Assembly: GCF_014217625.1 (NCBI RefSeq)
Contig: NZ_CP043641.1
Span: forward strand, 3,224,001 to 3,288,000
Source: Leifsonia shinshuensis
GTDB lineage: Bacteria > Actinomycetota > Actinomycetes > Actinomycetales > Microbacteriaceae
DNA length: 64,000 nt
Direction: 5' to 3'
Made by a program: the position numbers and the translations under genes
Notes under the pieces: generated by a model
What the model saw: the letters and a program-made list of their open reading frames with translations, nothing else
Database searches by the model: none
What the model was told of the DNA's origin: nothing
Part shown: piece by piece, positions 34,038 to 43,077 of the stretch
Position numbering within the stretch: position 1 is the stretch's first letter
Layout of the letters: each line of letters starts with the position of its first letter

Positions 34038-34206
34038 CGTTCGTCGTCCTTCCTCTGTGCGCACCGGCGGGTATGCCTGCCGTGCCGGGAACCGTACTCC
34101 CGACCTCCGGCGAGGGCGACCCTGGTCCCGACCCCTGTCTTCGCACCGCCCCGAGTTCTAGAATGCGAGGCAGCGAACTCGCCTATCCGATCCCGAGGAG
34201 GCGAAG

Positions 34207-35172
34207 ATGGTCGCTGAGCACGACCCGCCCCGGCGGGTGGACTTCTCGAGCACCGACCCGCTCGAGACGAGAGACTTCCTGGACGACTCCTACGGCTGGC
34301 GGATGCGGCTGCCGCGGCCGAGCGCGCCCGCCGAGCCGCTGAACGTGTCGATGGTGGCGGCCGGTCCGCTGATCTCGGCGCGCGCCGTCGCGCCGGGCGA
34401 CCTCTCCTACTCGGTGCGCGGCGACGACTACGTGGTGATCGACACCCTCCTCGACGGGACGTTCGAGCTCGAGCATCCGGGCGGAGTGGACCGGTACGGG
34501 CGCGGGGATGTCTACATCGCCAACTACCCGGACGCCGAGTTCACCTCCAGCACCCACGACATCCGGGTGCTGACCACGACTCTGCCATGCTCGGTGCTCG
34601 ACGACGTCGCCAATCCAGACCCCGAGGCGGAGGCCGCTCCCGTGAGCTTCCTGGCGGCGACGCCGCGCGAGGGCGACGCGAGGCACTGGCGCGCGGTCAG
34701 CCGGTTCGTCGACCGGATGCTGAACGACCCGGCCTTCGAGCCGCCGCCGCTGGTGACTTCCGCGCTGGTGCGCAACCTCGCGGCCGCCGCGCTCACGACA
34801 TTCGCCAACACCGCAACACCGGAGCCGACGTGGCGGGATCAGCACGACGCGCACCCCGCGACCGTCCGCCGTGCGGTCGCGTTCATCGAGGCCAACCCGG
34901 ACATCGACATCTCGCTCGGCGACATCGCCCGCGCGGCGGGAACGACGCCGCGCGCGGTCGAGATCGCCTTCCGCCGCCACCTCGACAGCGACCCGCTCGC
35001 CGAGCTGCGGCGCGTGCGGCTCGCGGAGGCGCACCGCGAGCTGGAGGACGCGCAGCGGATCGACCGCGGGGCGCTGGCGGAGGTCGCCTCGCGATGGGGC
35101 TACCCGGAGGTCGACCGGTTCGTCGCGGAGTACACGGCGGCGTACAGGCGGCCACCGGAAGCGCGCGGCTGA
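34207..35172 (+). CDS. AraC-family transcriptional regulator
   Basis: 321 aa. An N-terminal ~180-residue sensor-like domain resembles AraC_binding_2. A C-terminal double helix-turn-helix spans about 225-318 (DISLGDIARAAGTTPRAVEIAFRRHLDSDPLAELRRVRLAEAHRELE). CGAGGAGG precedes the ATG, and a -10-like TAGAAT lies at 34159-34164. The target is unknown; neighbours are a sulfatase and a surface-protein gene. Confidence 0.85.
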   Translation: MVAEHDPPRRVDFSSTDPLETRDFLDDSYGWRMRLPRPSAPAEPLNVSMVAAGPLISARAVAPGDLSYSVRGDDYVVIDTLLDGTFELEHPGGVDRYGRGDVYIANYPDAEFTSSTHDIRVLTTTLPCSVLDDVANPDPEAEAAPVSFLAATPREGDARHWRAVSRFVDRMLNDPAFEPPPLVTSALVRNLAAAALTTFANTATPEPTWRDQHDAHPATVRRAVAFIEANPDIDISLGDIARAAGTTPRAVEIAFRRHLDSDPLAELRRVRLAEAHRELEDAQRIDRGALAEVASRWGYPEVDRFVAEYTAAYRRPPEARG

Positions 35173-35220
35173 CGGCGACGTCCGGTCATCGGCACGACGG
35201 CGACGCGCCGGCCGGCGCGG

Positions 35221-37521
35221 TCACGACTGTTGCCGGCGTCCCCGCAGCGCCGCCGCAGCCGCGACGATCCCACTGCCGGCCGCGATCAGGCCGCCGACGC
35301 CGAGCAGCAGCCACGGCGGCGGCGCGCTCGACCCGGTGTCCGCGAGGGTGGTCGGCCCGCCGTCGTCCGCCGGCGTCACCGGTGACGGCGTCGGCGTCGG
35401 GGTGGGCGTCGGCGTCGGCGTGACCGCCGTCAGCGTGTTCTGCACGACGACCTGTGTGAAGTCGCCGAGCGCCACGGTGAACGTGTCGCCGAGCGTGTAC
35501 GGCTGCCGCGTCGTGCCCACCTCGATGTACGCGCTGGTGGCGACATCCACGTTCGCGGCCGCTCCCGTCTGCGGCTCGGTGACCGTGCAGGTGAGCGTCG
35601 CGTCGGTCACCGCGATGCCGGAGTCGTTCGCTCCCTGGCCCGCCGCGACGGTCAGGTCGCCGTCGAACGCGTCGTCGGAGCAGTCGATCGCGAGCGTGGC
35701 GGCGTCCGGGCGCAGCGTGGTGTCGGGCGTCGTGTCCTTCACCACCGAGAACGAGCCGTAGGGCTGGTAGCGGTTGACGAAGTGGCAGCTCGCCTGCGCG
35801 CTGCCGGGGGTCAGGGCGACCGAGACGCTGGCGGCGGTCAGGTCGACCGATACCGTGTTCGCCCCGCAGGTCGCCGAGTCGAGCACCCAGAAGCCTCCGG
35901 AGTCCGGGGCGGGCATCGACTCCAGGATCGTGTACTGCGAGCCCGGCGCCGCGGACAGCCCGGTGGCGGACGGCGTCGCCTGCACCTCGACGCCCGGCGT
36001 CGTCGTGGTCGCGACCGGGTCCTCGACCTTGGTCAGGTTGTCTCGGTCGTCGAGCACGGCGTACCCGAACGTTCCGACGCCGTTCAGCGTCGTCTTGTAG
36101 ATGTCGATCCCGCCGGACGGGTCGAACTCGTTGGCGAACAGGCACGCCACGTCCGATCCCGGCGGCGCTGTGTACGTCGCCGTCGCCGTTGCGGGTGTTC
36201 CCGGCGTGTTGGTGAACGGGATGGCCGCGCCGTTGCACACGGCGTTCGTCATCCGCCAGGTGCCCGGCCCGGTCTGGGAGAAGTCGGTGGGCTGCTGCTC
36301 GGTCGCCGTGTAGGTGCCGGCCGGCGCGCCGGTTCGGGTGGCGAACACCACGGGTGTGCCCGGCGTAGCGGTCTCCGCGGTGAACGGCTCCGGGACGTTG
36401 CTCGGGCCGGTGATGGTGAACGGGAAGCTCCCGGTCGCGCCGTACGACACCTTCGCGAGCTGGCCGTCGCCGAGCGGGGTGGGCGTATTCGTGTAAGTGC
36501 AGGTGACGTGGTCGTCCGGCGCGAGGTTCACACTGGTCGTCGCGCCGGAGTAGGTCACGACGCTCGCGCCGTTCGCGGACACGCACGACGCCTGCGCGGG
36601 AGGTTGCCAGCCGCCCTTGCTCTGCTCGGTGAAGCTCCAGGGCGGCTGGGTCAGGCTCCCGAGCGTGGCCCCGCGGACCAAGTCGATCGAGCCGTCCGTG
36701 CCGGGAGCGCCCGCCACAGTGAAGGCGCCGCCCGGGTTGTACGAGATGTTCCCCTGGAACGGGAAGGTGTCCGACTGCGCGCCGAGCACGTGCTTGACGA
36801 TCGTGATGGTGCCGGGCGGCGGGGGAGGCGTGACCAGGTAGTAGTAGCAGAACACGTGCGTGCTGGCCTGCGGGAAGGTGACGGCGTCGACGTTGTCGCC
36901 GTTGAGGGCGTCCTGCGAGCAGCGGAGCGCGCCGAAGCCCACGTCGGGGTTGCCGTTCAGCGGGGCTGCCGGGGTACCGCCCTCCACCCAGACGGTGCGG
37001 CCGCCCTGGGCCGCGGAGGTCTCCGCGGCGTTCAACTGGACGGTCACCGCGCCCGCGATGGTCTGCGGGACGCCGCCGGGGCCGAGCACGGGCTGACCCT
37101 GGGCGTCCAGCAGCGGCGTGCTCGCCTGCGTGACGATGTCGGACCGGTAGACGCCGGTCACGGTGGACAGGTAGTCGGTCGCCTCCGTCTTCCCGGTGAT
37201 GCTCGACCCGGTCGAGAACCGCCACCCGGTGTAAGGGCGGCAATTCGGCGACCCGCTCGCCTCGGCCGTCGGGTTCACGATGCCGTTGGCCGGGTAGGTC
37301 GAGTCCGGACCGAGGTTGAAGAGCGACTCCTGGATGTTGTTGCGGGCCTTGTTGGCCATGATGTCCGCGTAGCTGTCGCAGACGCGGGCCACGTAGGTGA
37401 CCTGCAGCGGGGTGGGCGACTGCGCGGCTGCGGGAGGCGTCCACGCCGGCACGACGGCGCCCACGATCGCCGCGCCCAGCCCGGCGATCCCGACCGCGGC
37501 GGCAAAGCGACGTTTTCTCAT
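35221..37521 (-). CDS. Cell-wall-anchored surface protein with DUF5979-like repeats
   Basis: 766 aa. A signal peptide (MRKRRFAAAVGIAGLG, cut near AAAQS) is followed by an N-terminal unique domain (to about 235) and several immunoglobulin-like DUF5979-type repeats, each starting near a GTITIVKHV-like strand and ending at Cys-containing CTYTN or CLFAN. A Thr-Pro spacer (six TP pairs) leads to the sorting signal LADTG, a hydrophobic stretch and RGRRQQS. LADTG is a variant of LPXTG. It is probably a sortase-anchored, isopeptide- or disulfide-stabilised adhesin-like stalk. No sortase is in the window. An ATG at 37533 is an alternative start. Confidence 0.8.
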   Translation of the reverse strand: MRKRRFAAAVGIAGLGAAIVGAVVPAWTPPAAAQSPTPLQVTYVARVCDSYADIMANKARNNIQESLFNLGPDSTYPANGIVNPTAEASGSPNCRPYTGWRFSTGSSITGKTEATDYLSTVTGVYRSDIVTQASTPLLDAQGQPVLGPGGVPQTIAGAVTVQLNAAETSAAQGGRTVWVEGGTPAAPLNGNPDVGFGALRCSQDALNGDNVDAVTFPQASTHVFCYYYLVTPPPPPGTITIVKHVLGAQSDTFPFQGNISYNPGGAFTVAGAPGTDGSIDLVRGATLGSLTQPPWSFTEQSKGGWQPPAQASCVSANGASVVTYSGATTSVNLAPDDHVTCTYTNTPTPLGDGQLAKVSYGATGSFPFTITGPSNVPEPFTAETATPGTPVVFATRTGAPAGTYTATEQQPTDFSQTGPGTWRMTNAVCNGAAIPFTNTPGTPATATATYTAPPGSDVACLFANEFDPSGGIDIYKTTLNGVGTFGYAVLDDRDNLTKVEDPVATTTTPGVEVQATPSATGLSAAPGSQYTILESMPAPDSGGFWVLDSATCGANTVSVDLTAASVSVALTPGSAQASCHFVNRYQPYGSFSVVKDTTPDTTLRPDAATLAIDCSDDAFDGDLTVAAGQGANDSGIAVTDATLTCTVTEPQTGAAANVDVATSAYIEVGTTRQPYTLGDTFTVALGDFTQVVVQNTLTAVTPTPTPTPTPTPSPVTPADDGGPTTLADTGSSAPPPWLLLGVGGLIAAGSGIVAAAAALRGRRQQS

Positions 37522-37616
37522 GCTCCCCCGCATGGGGTACACGCTAGGTGCGGGGAGGGGCGCGTGCATAGGGGTGATCGCGCGAGGGGGTCATCCGGCG
37601 CGTCGCCCCGGCTCAC

Positions 37617-38018
37617 TCAGTCGTCACGCGCGGCCGTGGTGCCCCCGGGCCGGTACGTCCCGAAGCTCCACTCGTTCCCCTCGGGATCGAGGACGCGCGC
37701 GCGACGACCTCCCCAGTCCGTGTCCTCCGGGGCGATGACAGCACGTCCCCCGGCGTCGACCGCGCGCGCGAAGACGGCGTCCACGTCATCGACGCGCAGA
37801 TAGAGCCCCCCACCGGTCGTGGTGCCGAGCAGCGCCCGCGACTCGTACGCCTGGTCGCTCGTGGAGACCATGATGGCCGCATCGCCCGCCCGCACCTCCG
37901 CATGCTCCACCCGCCCGTCGGCCGCATCGAAGCGCGCGACAACGTCGAACCCGACGGCGGCGAACCAGTCGAGCGCGCTCGACGCGTCCCGGTAGGCGAG
38001 GTAGGCGGAGAGCTCCAT
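37617..38018 (-). CDS. VOC-family protein (bleomycin-resistance-like)
   Basis: 133 aa. ELSAYLAYRDASSALDWFAAVGFDVV is the usual start of bleomycin-binding-like VOC proteins. LYLRVDDVDAVFARAVDAGG and ARVLDPEGNEWSFGTY follow. The ATG at 38018 is chosen to fit the family start. It is divergent from the CDF gene. Confidence 0.8.
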   Translation of the reverse strand: MELSAYLAYRDASSALDWFAAVGFDVVARFDAADGRVEHAEVRAGDAAIMVSTSDQAYESRALLGTTTGGGLYLRVDDVDAVFARAVDAGGRAVIAPEDTDWGGRRARVLDPEGNEWSFGTYRPGGTTAARDD

Positions 38019-38061
38019 GTGCGGCACGATACGACGGTCGCGGCGCTGGAAGAATACCCCC

Positions 38062-38739
38062 ATGGCCGAGCCGACGAAGGAGCGTGTGAGCGGCCACCCG
38101 TCGCGCCCGCCCCGCTGGAGCCAGCGCCGCCGACTCCTGATCGTGCTCGCCCTGAACGCCGCCCTGATCGTCGGCCTCGTCGTCGCGGGGCTGCTGTCGA
38201 ACTCGATGAGCGTGCTCGCGGCAGCCGGCGACACCGCCGCGGACTGTCTCGCGCTCGTTCTCGGCCTGATCGCGGTCGCACTGCGCGACCGCCGCCCGGA
38301 CCATCCGCACGCCCAGCGGCCCATCGCGATCGCTGCGCTCGTCAACGCGACCCTGCTGCTGCTCGTGACGCTCATGGTCGTGATCGAGGCCGTGTCCCGG
38401 TTGCGCGAGGGCTCGCCGCCCGTCGAGGGCGTCCCGATGGTCGTCGTCAGCCTCGTCACCGTCGTGGTGATGCTGGCCGGCGCGTTCGTCCTGGGCCGCT
38501 CCGCCGCGGGGGAGGACGTCCACATGCGCTCTGTCCTGCTCGACGCGCTCGCCGACGCCGCCGCGGCGGCCGCGATCGCGGTGGCGGGCGTGGTCATCCT
38601 GGCCGCCGGCGGTCTCTACTGGCTCGACCCGGTGCTCGCGCTCGCCGTGTCGGCGCTGATCGCGACCGCGGCGGTGCAACTGGTCGTGAAGGCGGTCGCG
38701 GCGTTGCGCGGGCGGGTGGTCGAGTTCGACGGGGGCTGA
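38062..38739 (+). CDS. Short cation diffusion facilitator (CDF) transporter
   Basis: 225 aa, six membrane segments, ending right after the sixth, so it lacks the usual C-terminal cytoplasmic metal-sensing domain (normal CDF length is about 300 aa). The transport site would be Asp57-Asp61 in TM2 (GDTAAD) and Asp161-Asp165 in TM5 (DALAD). Zinc exporters such as YiiP have HxxxD in TM5; an all-Asp site is known from Mn2+ exporters. Metal choice is inferred. It is divergent from the VOC gene. Confidence 0.78.
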   Translation: MAEPTKERVSGHPSRPPRWSQRRRLLIVLALNAALIVGLVVAGLLSNSMSVLAAAGDTAADCLALVLGLIAVALRDRRPDHPHAQRPIAIAALVNATLLLLVTLMVVIEAVSRLREGSPPVEGVPMVVVSLVTVVVMLAGAFVLGRSAAGEDVHMRSVLLDALADAAAAAAIAVAGVVILAAGGLYWLDPVLALAVSALIATAAVQLVVKAVAALRGRVVEFDGG

Positions 38740-38760
38740 GCTGGAAGAACGCCGCCTCCC

Positions 38761-40134
38761 TCACGCTGGACTGACGGGAGGCACGAACCCGATCGGCGCG
38801 CCCGGCGGCACCAGCCCCTCCGCCCGCACCGATCGCTCGAAATCCGCGATCAGTTCGTTGAAGTGCGTCGCCGTCCACGAGTGCAGGTAGCGCACGTCGA
38901 GCGGTTCGCGCTCTTGCGGGTCGGTGAGGAGGTTGACGATGTGCGGAGTCGACAGCTTGGCAGGGGGATCGGTGGAGTACTTCTGCGCGACCAGAGCGAG
39001 CTTGAAGTTGCGCCACTTCGCCCCATACAGCTCGGAGCCCATCCAGAAGAGGAAGCCGTCACGGGCCGACTCCGCAGTCTCCCCGGTCAGCCAGGGCAGC
39101 TGGTCGCGGCCGTCGATGACCCGGTCGGCCGGCAGTTCCGCCCCGGCTGCTCCCACCAGCGTCGTGAACCAGTCTGTGACGTGCATGATCTCGTCGGTCA
39201 CGACCCCGGGTGTCACGTGCCCGGGCCAGCGCACGATGCACGGAGTCCGGAGGTTGCCCTCGCCGCCCGCGAAATACGAGCCCTCCCAGTAGCCCGGAGT
39301 GCCGCGCCAGCTGAGCACCTCCTCCGGACCGTTGTCGCCGGCGAAGACCACGATCGTGTCGCCGTCGAGCCCGAGTTCGGCGAGCAGGTCGAGCAGGCGG
39401 CCGAAGTCGGCGTCGAGTTCCGCGAGACTGTCCGCCCAGTCGCCGTTGCCGGTGGCGCCGGCGAACTCCTCGCGCGGGAGGACGGGCATGTGCATGAGGG
39501 AGTGGTTGAAGTAGGCGAAGAACGGCTCGTCCGCGTCCGCGGCGTCCCGGATGAACGCCTCGGCGCGCGCGAGGTACTCCGCGTCGCAGTCGCGGCGGAT
39601 CGCCACAGTGAGCTGTTCGCGCTCGGTCGGCTCGGCGTCGCCCGCGTGCGCCTCCAGCATGTGCGAGACCGGGTCGCGCTGCGGGTCGTACCAGGGGTCT
39701 TCTGGCCACAGGGCCTCGTCGTAGGTGCGCGCGGGGCCGTACCACTCGCGGAACCCTTTGTCCGTCGGCCAGCGCCCTGCGCCTTCGCCCACGTGCCACT
39801 TGCCGTAGACGGCGCAGCGGTAGCCGGCATCGCCGAGCACATCCCCGAGGGTCCGCTCCCAGGCGACGAGTCCCCAGCCGTCCGGCGCACCGAGCGGGAC
39901 GGCCTGGTTGCCAGAGCGGATGGCGTAGCGGCCGGTCAACAGCGCCGAGCGCGTCGGCGTGCACTGCGCCTCCGGCGCGTAGTTCGTCAGGCGGACGCCG
40001 TCTGTCGCGAACGCGTCGATACGGCTGGTCCACGTGCCGCGGAACGGTCCGCCGCTGTAACAGCTCAGCTCGCCGAAGCCGAGATTGTCGACATGGAAGA
40101 ACAGGACATTCGGCCGAGCAGTGCCATCCGCCAT
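38761..40134 (-). CDS. Sulfatase (arylsulfatase A-like)
   Basis: 457 aa, no signal peptide. The N-terminal FFHVDNLGFGELSCY holds the metal-binding region. The sulfatase signature is CTPTRSALLTGR with Cys58 as the formylglycine precursor, and VYGKWHVGE and VFAGDNGPEE complete the active site. It is a different subfamily from the 787-aa sulfatase at 31536. Transcribed alone, convergent with the CDF gene. The substrate is unknown. Confidence 0.87.
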   Translation of the reverse strand: MADGTARPNVLFFHVDNLGFGELSCYSGGPFRGTWTSRIDAFATDGVRLTNYAPEAQCTPTRSALLTGRYAIRSGNQAVPLGAPDGWGLVAWERTLGDVLGDAGYRCAVYGKWHVGEGAGRWPTDKGFREWYGPARTYDEALWPEDPWYDPQRDPVSHMLEAHAGDAEPTEREQLTVAIRRDCDAEYLARAEAFIRDAADADEPFFAYFNHSLMHMPVLPREEFAGATGNGDWADSLAELDADFGRLLDLLAELGLDGDTIVVFAGDNGPEEVLSWRGTPGYWEGSYFAGGEGNLRTPCIVRWPGHVTPGVVTDEIMHVTDWFTTLVGAAGAELPADRVIDGRDQLPWLTGETAESARDGFLFWMGSELYGAKWRNFKLALVAQKYSTDPPAKLSTPHIVNLLTDPQEREPLDVRYLHSWTATHFNELIADFERSVRAEGLVPPGAPIGFVPPVSPA

Positions 40135-40174
40135 CGCAGCTCCCCTCCCGTGAGCCCGAAACTATCAACGGGCG

Positions 40175-40783
40175 TCAGCGGCCGGAAGAGGCGACGTCGC
40201 CGAACTCCCGCCGCATGATCGGCCGGGACGGATACGTCCGTGCGACCTCCCGGAACCCGCTCGCCGCGAACATCCGTTCCGTGCCGGTGAAGAGCGCCGC
40301 CGCCGACGGGCGTCCGGCGAGGCGCTCGACGTCGACCGGGTGGCCGTCGAGGTGGGTCGCGCCGTGGTCGCGCGCCCACTCGGCCGCGGCCTCCAGAAGG
40401 GCGGCGCCGACGCCGCGGCCACGCGCCTCGCGGCGGACGACCACGCAGGTCACCCACCAGCCCGCGTCGCCGTCGTGACCGCCCGCGTTCTGCAGCGCGC
40501 TGCGCACCGCGCGGTTCGCGAGCACCCCGGGGAGGGCAGCGCGAGGCATCACACGCGTCCAGCCCACGGCGTCGTCGCCGTCGTAGGCGATCAGGCCGAA
40601 CGGGACGTCCGCGCGGTCGAGCTGGATCCGGAGCGCGTCTCGGTGGTCGGGCCCGCCGCCGTCCAGGAACCGCTGGCACCAGCAGGCGTCCGGCCCGGCC
40701 GAGCGCGCCCCGAGCACCCGCACCACGTCGTCCCAGCGTTCCGGAGTCGCGGGCAGGACGCGGAAGCCGCTGCCGTCGCCCAT
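40175..40783 (-). CDS. GNAT-family N-acetyltransferase
   Basis: 202 aa. The acetyl-CoA site is VTCVVVRREARGRGVGAALLEAAAEWARDHGA (about 110-140), followed by the FTGTERMFAASGFREVAR end of the fold. The N-terminal part has CWCQRFL, seen in a subgroup of hypothetical GNATs. It lies 40 bp upstream of the sulfatase gene start and may be co-transcribed with it. The substrate is unknown. Confidence 0.82.
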   Translation of the reverse strand: MGDGSGFRVLPATPERWDDVVRVLGARSAGPDACWCQRFLDGGGPDHRDALRIQLDRADVPFGLIAYDGDDAVGWTRVMPRAALPGVLANRAVRSALQNAGGHDGDAGWWVTCVVVRREARGRGVGAALLEAAAEWARDHGATHLDGHPVDVERLAGRPSAAALFTGTERMFAASGFREVARTYPSRPIMRREFGDVASSGR

Positions 40784-40796
40784 CCCGGAGACCGGC

Positions 40797-41039
40797 CTAG
40801 TTCGCGCCGCGATCCGTCCCGCCCTCGGACGTCCCGCCCTGCGTCGTCGTCCCGCCCTGCGTCGTCGTCCCGCCCTGGCTGCGGCTGCGGAGCGTGTTCC
40901 GGCGCACCAGTGCGACCAGCGCCGTCGCGATGAAGAGGATCAGGGCGATGATCGCCAGCCAGAGCAGGCCCTGGATGGCGAAGCCGATCACTGCGAGGAC
41001 GGCCCAGATCGCGAGGAGGACGATCACCAAGATCAACAT
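40797..41039 (-). CDS. Small membrane protein with GGTTTQ repeats
   Basis: 80 aa. Two close hydrophobic segments (about 2-20 and 25-44) are followed by a basic patch (RRNTLRSRS) and a repeated GGTTTQ tail; the underlying 18-base DNA unit is present twice in tandem. It resembles DUF6458/PMP3-like short membrane proteins of actinobacteria in layout only. The ATG at 41039 fits the first membrane helix. No function is assigned. Confidence 0.6.
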   Translation of the reverse strand: MLILVIVLLAIWAVLAVIGFAIQGLLWLAIIALILFIATALVALVRRNTLRSRSQGGTTTQGGTTTQGGTSEGGTDRGAN

Positions 41040-41071
41040 GCCGCCAACGTACGCGCGGCACGCCGCCGCCT

Positions 41072-42352
41072 CTAGCCGCCGGCCGGCACGGGTGTCCGGT
41101 CGAGCTGCCGCCACACCGGGAACGCCAGCGGCGCGACCGTCGCGAGCAGCATCACCACACCCGCCGCCACGCACGCCCAGGTCAGGCCGACGCTCTGCGC
41201 GAGGAGGCCGCCGAGCAGCGACCCGAACGGTACGCCCAGGTAGGCGCTCGCCTTCATCGCCCCGAGCACGCGCGTCTGCAGCAGCGCAGGCACCCGCTCG
41301 TACTGCACCGCGCCGATGATCGGGTTCGGGACGCCGCCGAAGACGCCGCACACGAAGAACACCGCGGCGACGGCGACGACGGAGGTCCAGCCCGCGACCG
41401 CGAAGAACGGCGGCGCCGACGCGAGCAGGGTGCAGCAGGCGAACGTCAGCCAGCGAGGGAGCCGCTGGCCCAGCCACGCCGTGAGCAGCACGCCGGCCAG
41501 CATCCCGAGCCCGGAGGCGCCGCCGACCACCCCGAACGCGACCGCGTCGTGCACCCGGTCGTGCGCCCAGACGGGGAGGAACACCGCGCTCATCGCCTGG
41601 TCCAGCAGGTTCGTGAGGACGATCAGCGCCATCAGACTGAGCAGCAGCCGGTCGGCGCGGAGGAAGCGCAGCCCTTCCCGAAGCTCGGCGAAGTACGCGC
41701 TCGGGCCGAGCCGTGGCGGGGCGGGCGCAGCCGGAGCCTCCGCCGGGACCTGCTCGATCCGTGGCACCGTCACCGCGACCACCACCACCGCGCACAGGAA
41801 GGTCAGGCTGTCGATCAGGATCGTGACCGCCGGCCCGGCGAGCGCGACCAGCACGCCCGCGAGCGGCATCCCGACCAGCAGCGCCGCCCGGTTCGCGCCC
41901 GAGTAGAGGCCGACCGCGCGCTCGTCGCTCCAGCGGGCCAGCCGCGCCAGGGGCGGGATCATCGGCGTGGAGGCCGCGTCCGCCGCCCCTCGGACGGCCC
42001 CGGCGATGGCGACCAGCCCGACCAGCGCGCCGAGCGGGAGCTCGTGCAGCGCGCCGAGCAGGAACACCCCGAACACCGCGGCCGCTGCGACGAGGTTGCC
42101 GATCAGGAACGTCCGCCGCAGCCCGACCCGGTCGACCAGCGGGCCGGCCGTCGCCTGCAGCAGCACGTACGGCGCCATCTCCGCGAACCCGACGAGGCCC
42201 GTGGCGACCGCGCTGCCGGTCGTGACCAGTACGAGCCACGGGATGGCGATGGCCGACAGCGCTGTGCCCGCGCCGGAGACCAGGTAGGCGCCGATCAGTC
42301 CGAGAAGCGGAGCGCGGCGTGCGCCGGTGGCGCTCACGGCGTCCTTCTTCAT
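41072..42352 (-). CDS. MFS transporter
   Basis: 426 aa, twelve membrane segments, MFS_3/EntS-like, with loop motif DRVGLRRTFLIGN after TM2 and a long Ala/Pro-rich central loop. It is probably an efflux pump. The ATG at 42352 overlaps the stop of the ArsR-type regulator upstream, so the regulator and pump form a two-gene operon. The substrate is unknown. Confidence 0.87.
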   Translation of the reverse strand: MKKDAVSATGARRAPLLGLIGAYLVSGAGTALSAIAIPWLVLVTTGSAVATGLVGFAEMAPYVLLQATAGPLVDRVGLRRTFLIGNLVAAAAVFGVFLLGALHELPLGALVGLVAIAGAVRGAADAASTPMIPPLARLARWSDERAVGLYSGANRAALLVGMPLAGVLVALAGPAVTILIDSLTFLCAVVVVAVTVPRIEQVPAEAPAAPAPPRLGPSAYFAELREGLRFLRADRLLLSLMALIVLTNLLDQAMSAVFLPVWAHDRVHDAVAFGVVGGASGLGMLAGVLLTAWLGQRLPRWLTFACCTLLASAPPFFAVAGWTSVVAVAAVFFVCGVFGGVPNPIIGAVQYERVPALLQTRVLGAMKASAYLGVPFGSLLGGLLAQSVGLTWACVAAGVVMLLATVAPLAFPVWRQLDRTPVPAGG

Positions 42353-42948
42353 GGCTCCGGGAACAGCTGGAACTGCGCGTGCACCCGCGTACCGTCGCCC
42401 TCCGCCCCCGGCTCCCTCCGGAACCGCGTCACGAGTTCCCGCACGGCCGCTGTGACCTCCCGCGCCTGCTCGACCGTGAGCGTGAGCGGCCAGTCGCTGA
42501 CCGTCCACGGCAGCTCCGGCAGCTCTTCCACCTGGCTGGACAGCGTGTCCACCCAGGCCAGCACCCGCCGGTGCGACTCCTCGGCGTTGAGTCGCACGAA
42601 CTGCACCGCCTGGTCGACGGTCTCCTCGGTCGCGGCGTCTCCGGGCACGCGGAACGAGAAGGAGGTCGACCGGTGCACCGCGCGCCACCAGCGGTCGCGG
42701 TCGTTTCCGCGTTCGGCGTCCTCCACGATGAAGCCGTGCTGCGCGAGCACGCGGAGGTGGTAGCTCGTGACGCCCGTGGACTGCCCGACGCGCCGGCCCA
42801 GCTCCGTCGCGGTGGACGGCCCATCCGCCTGCAGGAGGTCGAGCAGCCGGAGCCGCAGCGGGTTGACCAGCCCGCGCATGGCGGAGGGGCTGAGCAGCAC
42901 ATCCTGCGCCGGATCCAGCCCCGGGAACGGGTTCGCGTCGTCGGTCAT
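42349..42948 (-). CDS. ArsR/SmtB-like winged-helix regulator
   Basis: 199 aa. The winged helix is LVNPLRLRLLDLLQADGPSTATELGRRVGQSTGVTSYHLRVLAQHGFI (about 27-75), followed by a helical C-terminal half. It lacks an obvious Cys metal site, so a non-metal ligand is likely. It is co-translated with the MFS pump. An inverted repeat (42965-42980) and a -10-like TACACT lie right before the ATG, pointing to auto-repression and a very short or absent leader. Confidence 0.8.
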   Translation of the reverse strand: MTDDANPFPGLDPAQDVLLSPSAMRGLVNPLRLRLLDLLQADGPSTATELGRRVGQSTGVTSYHLRVLAQHGFIVEDAERGNDRDRWWRAVHRSTSFSFRVPGDAATEETVDQAVQFVRLNAEESHRRVLAWVDTLSSQVEELPELPWTVSDWPLTLTVEQAREVTAAVRELVTRFRREPGAEGDGTRVHAQFQLFPEP

Positions 42949-42964
42949 GCCTGGCAGTGTAATC

Positions 42965-42980
42965 GCAGAAAAGATTCTGC
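42965..42980. promoter_or_regulatory. Operator of the ArsR-type regulator
   Basis: Perfect inverted repeat GCAGAA-AAGA-TTCTGC, 16-32 bp upstream of the regulator's ATG. It overlaps a minus-strand promoter (TTTGCA, 16 bases, TACACT). The TTCTG half is nearly repeated at 42989-42993. Confidence 0.5.
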
Positions 42981-43077
42981 AAAAGAGTTTCTGTGATATT
43001 GGCGACGGCGTCTCGTTAGGGTCCCGTTAGGGTTCGCGCCGCTCGCAGCGGATGTCTGCTACGGTTCTCGACGGCAG

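Noticed and set aside
35385..35425. Tandem GGCGTC-like hexamers as a regulatory repeat
   Set aside because: They encode the Thr-Pro spacer of the surface protein on the minus strand.
43010..43040. Repeated CGTTAGGG words before the M-box as a separate repeat family
   Set aside because: Only two short copies occur, and no further copies or symmetry were seen.
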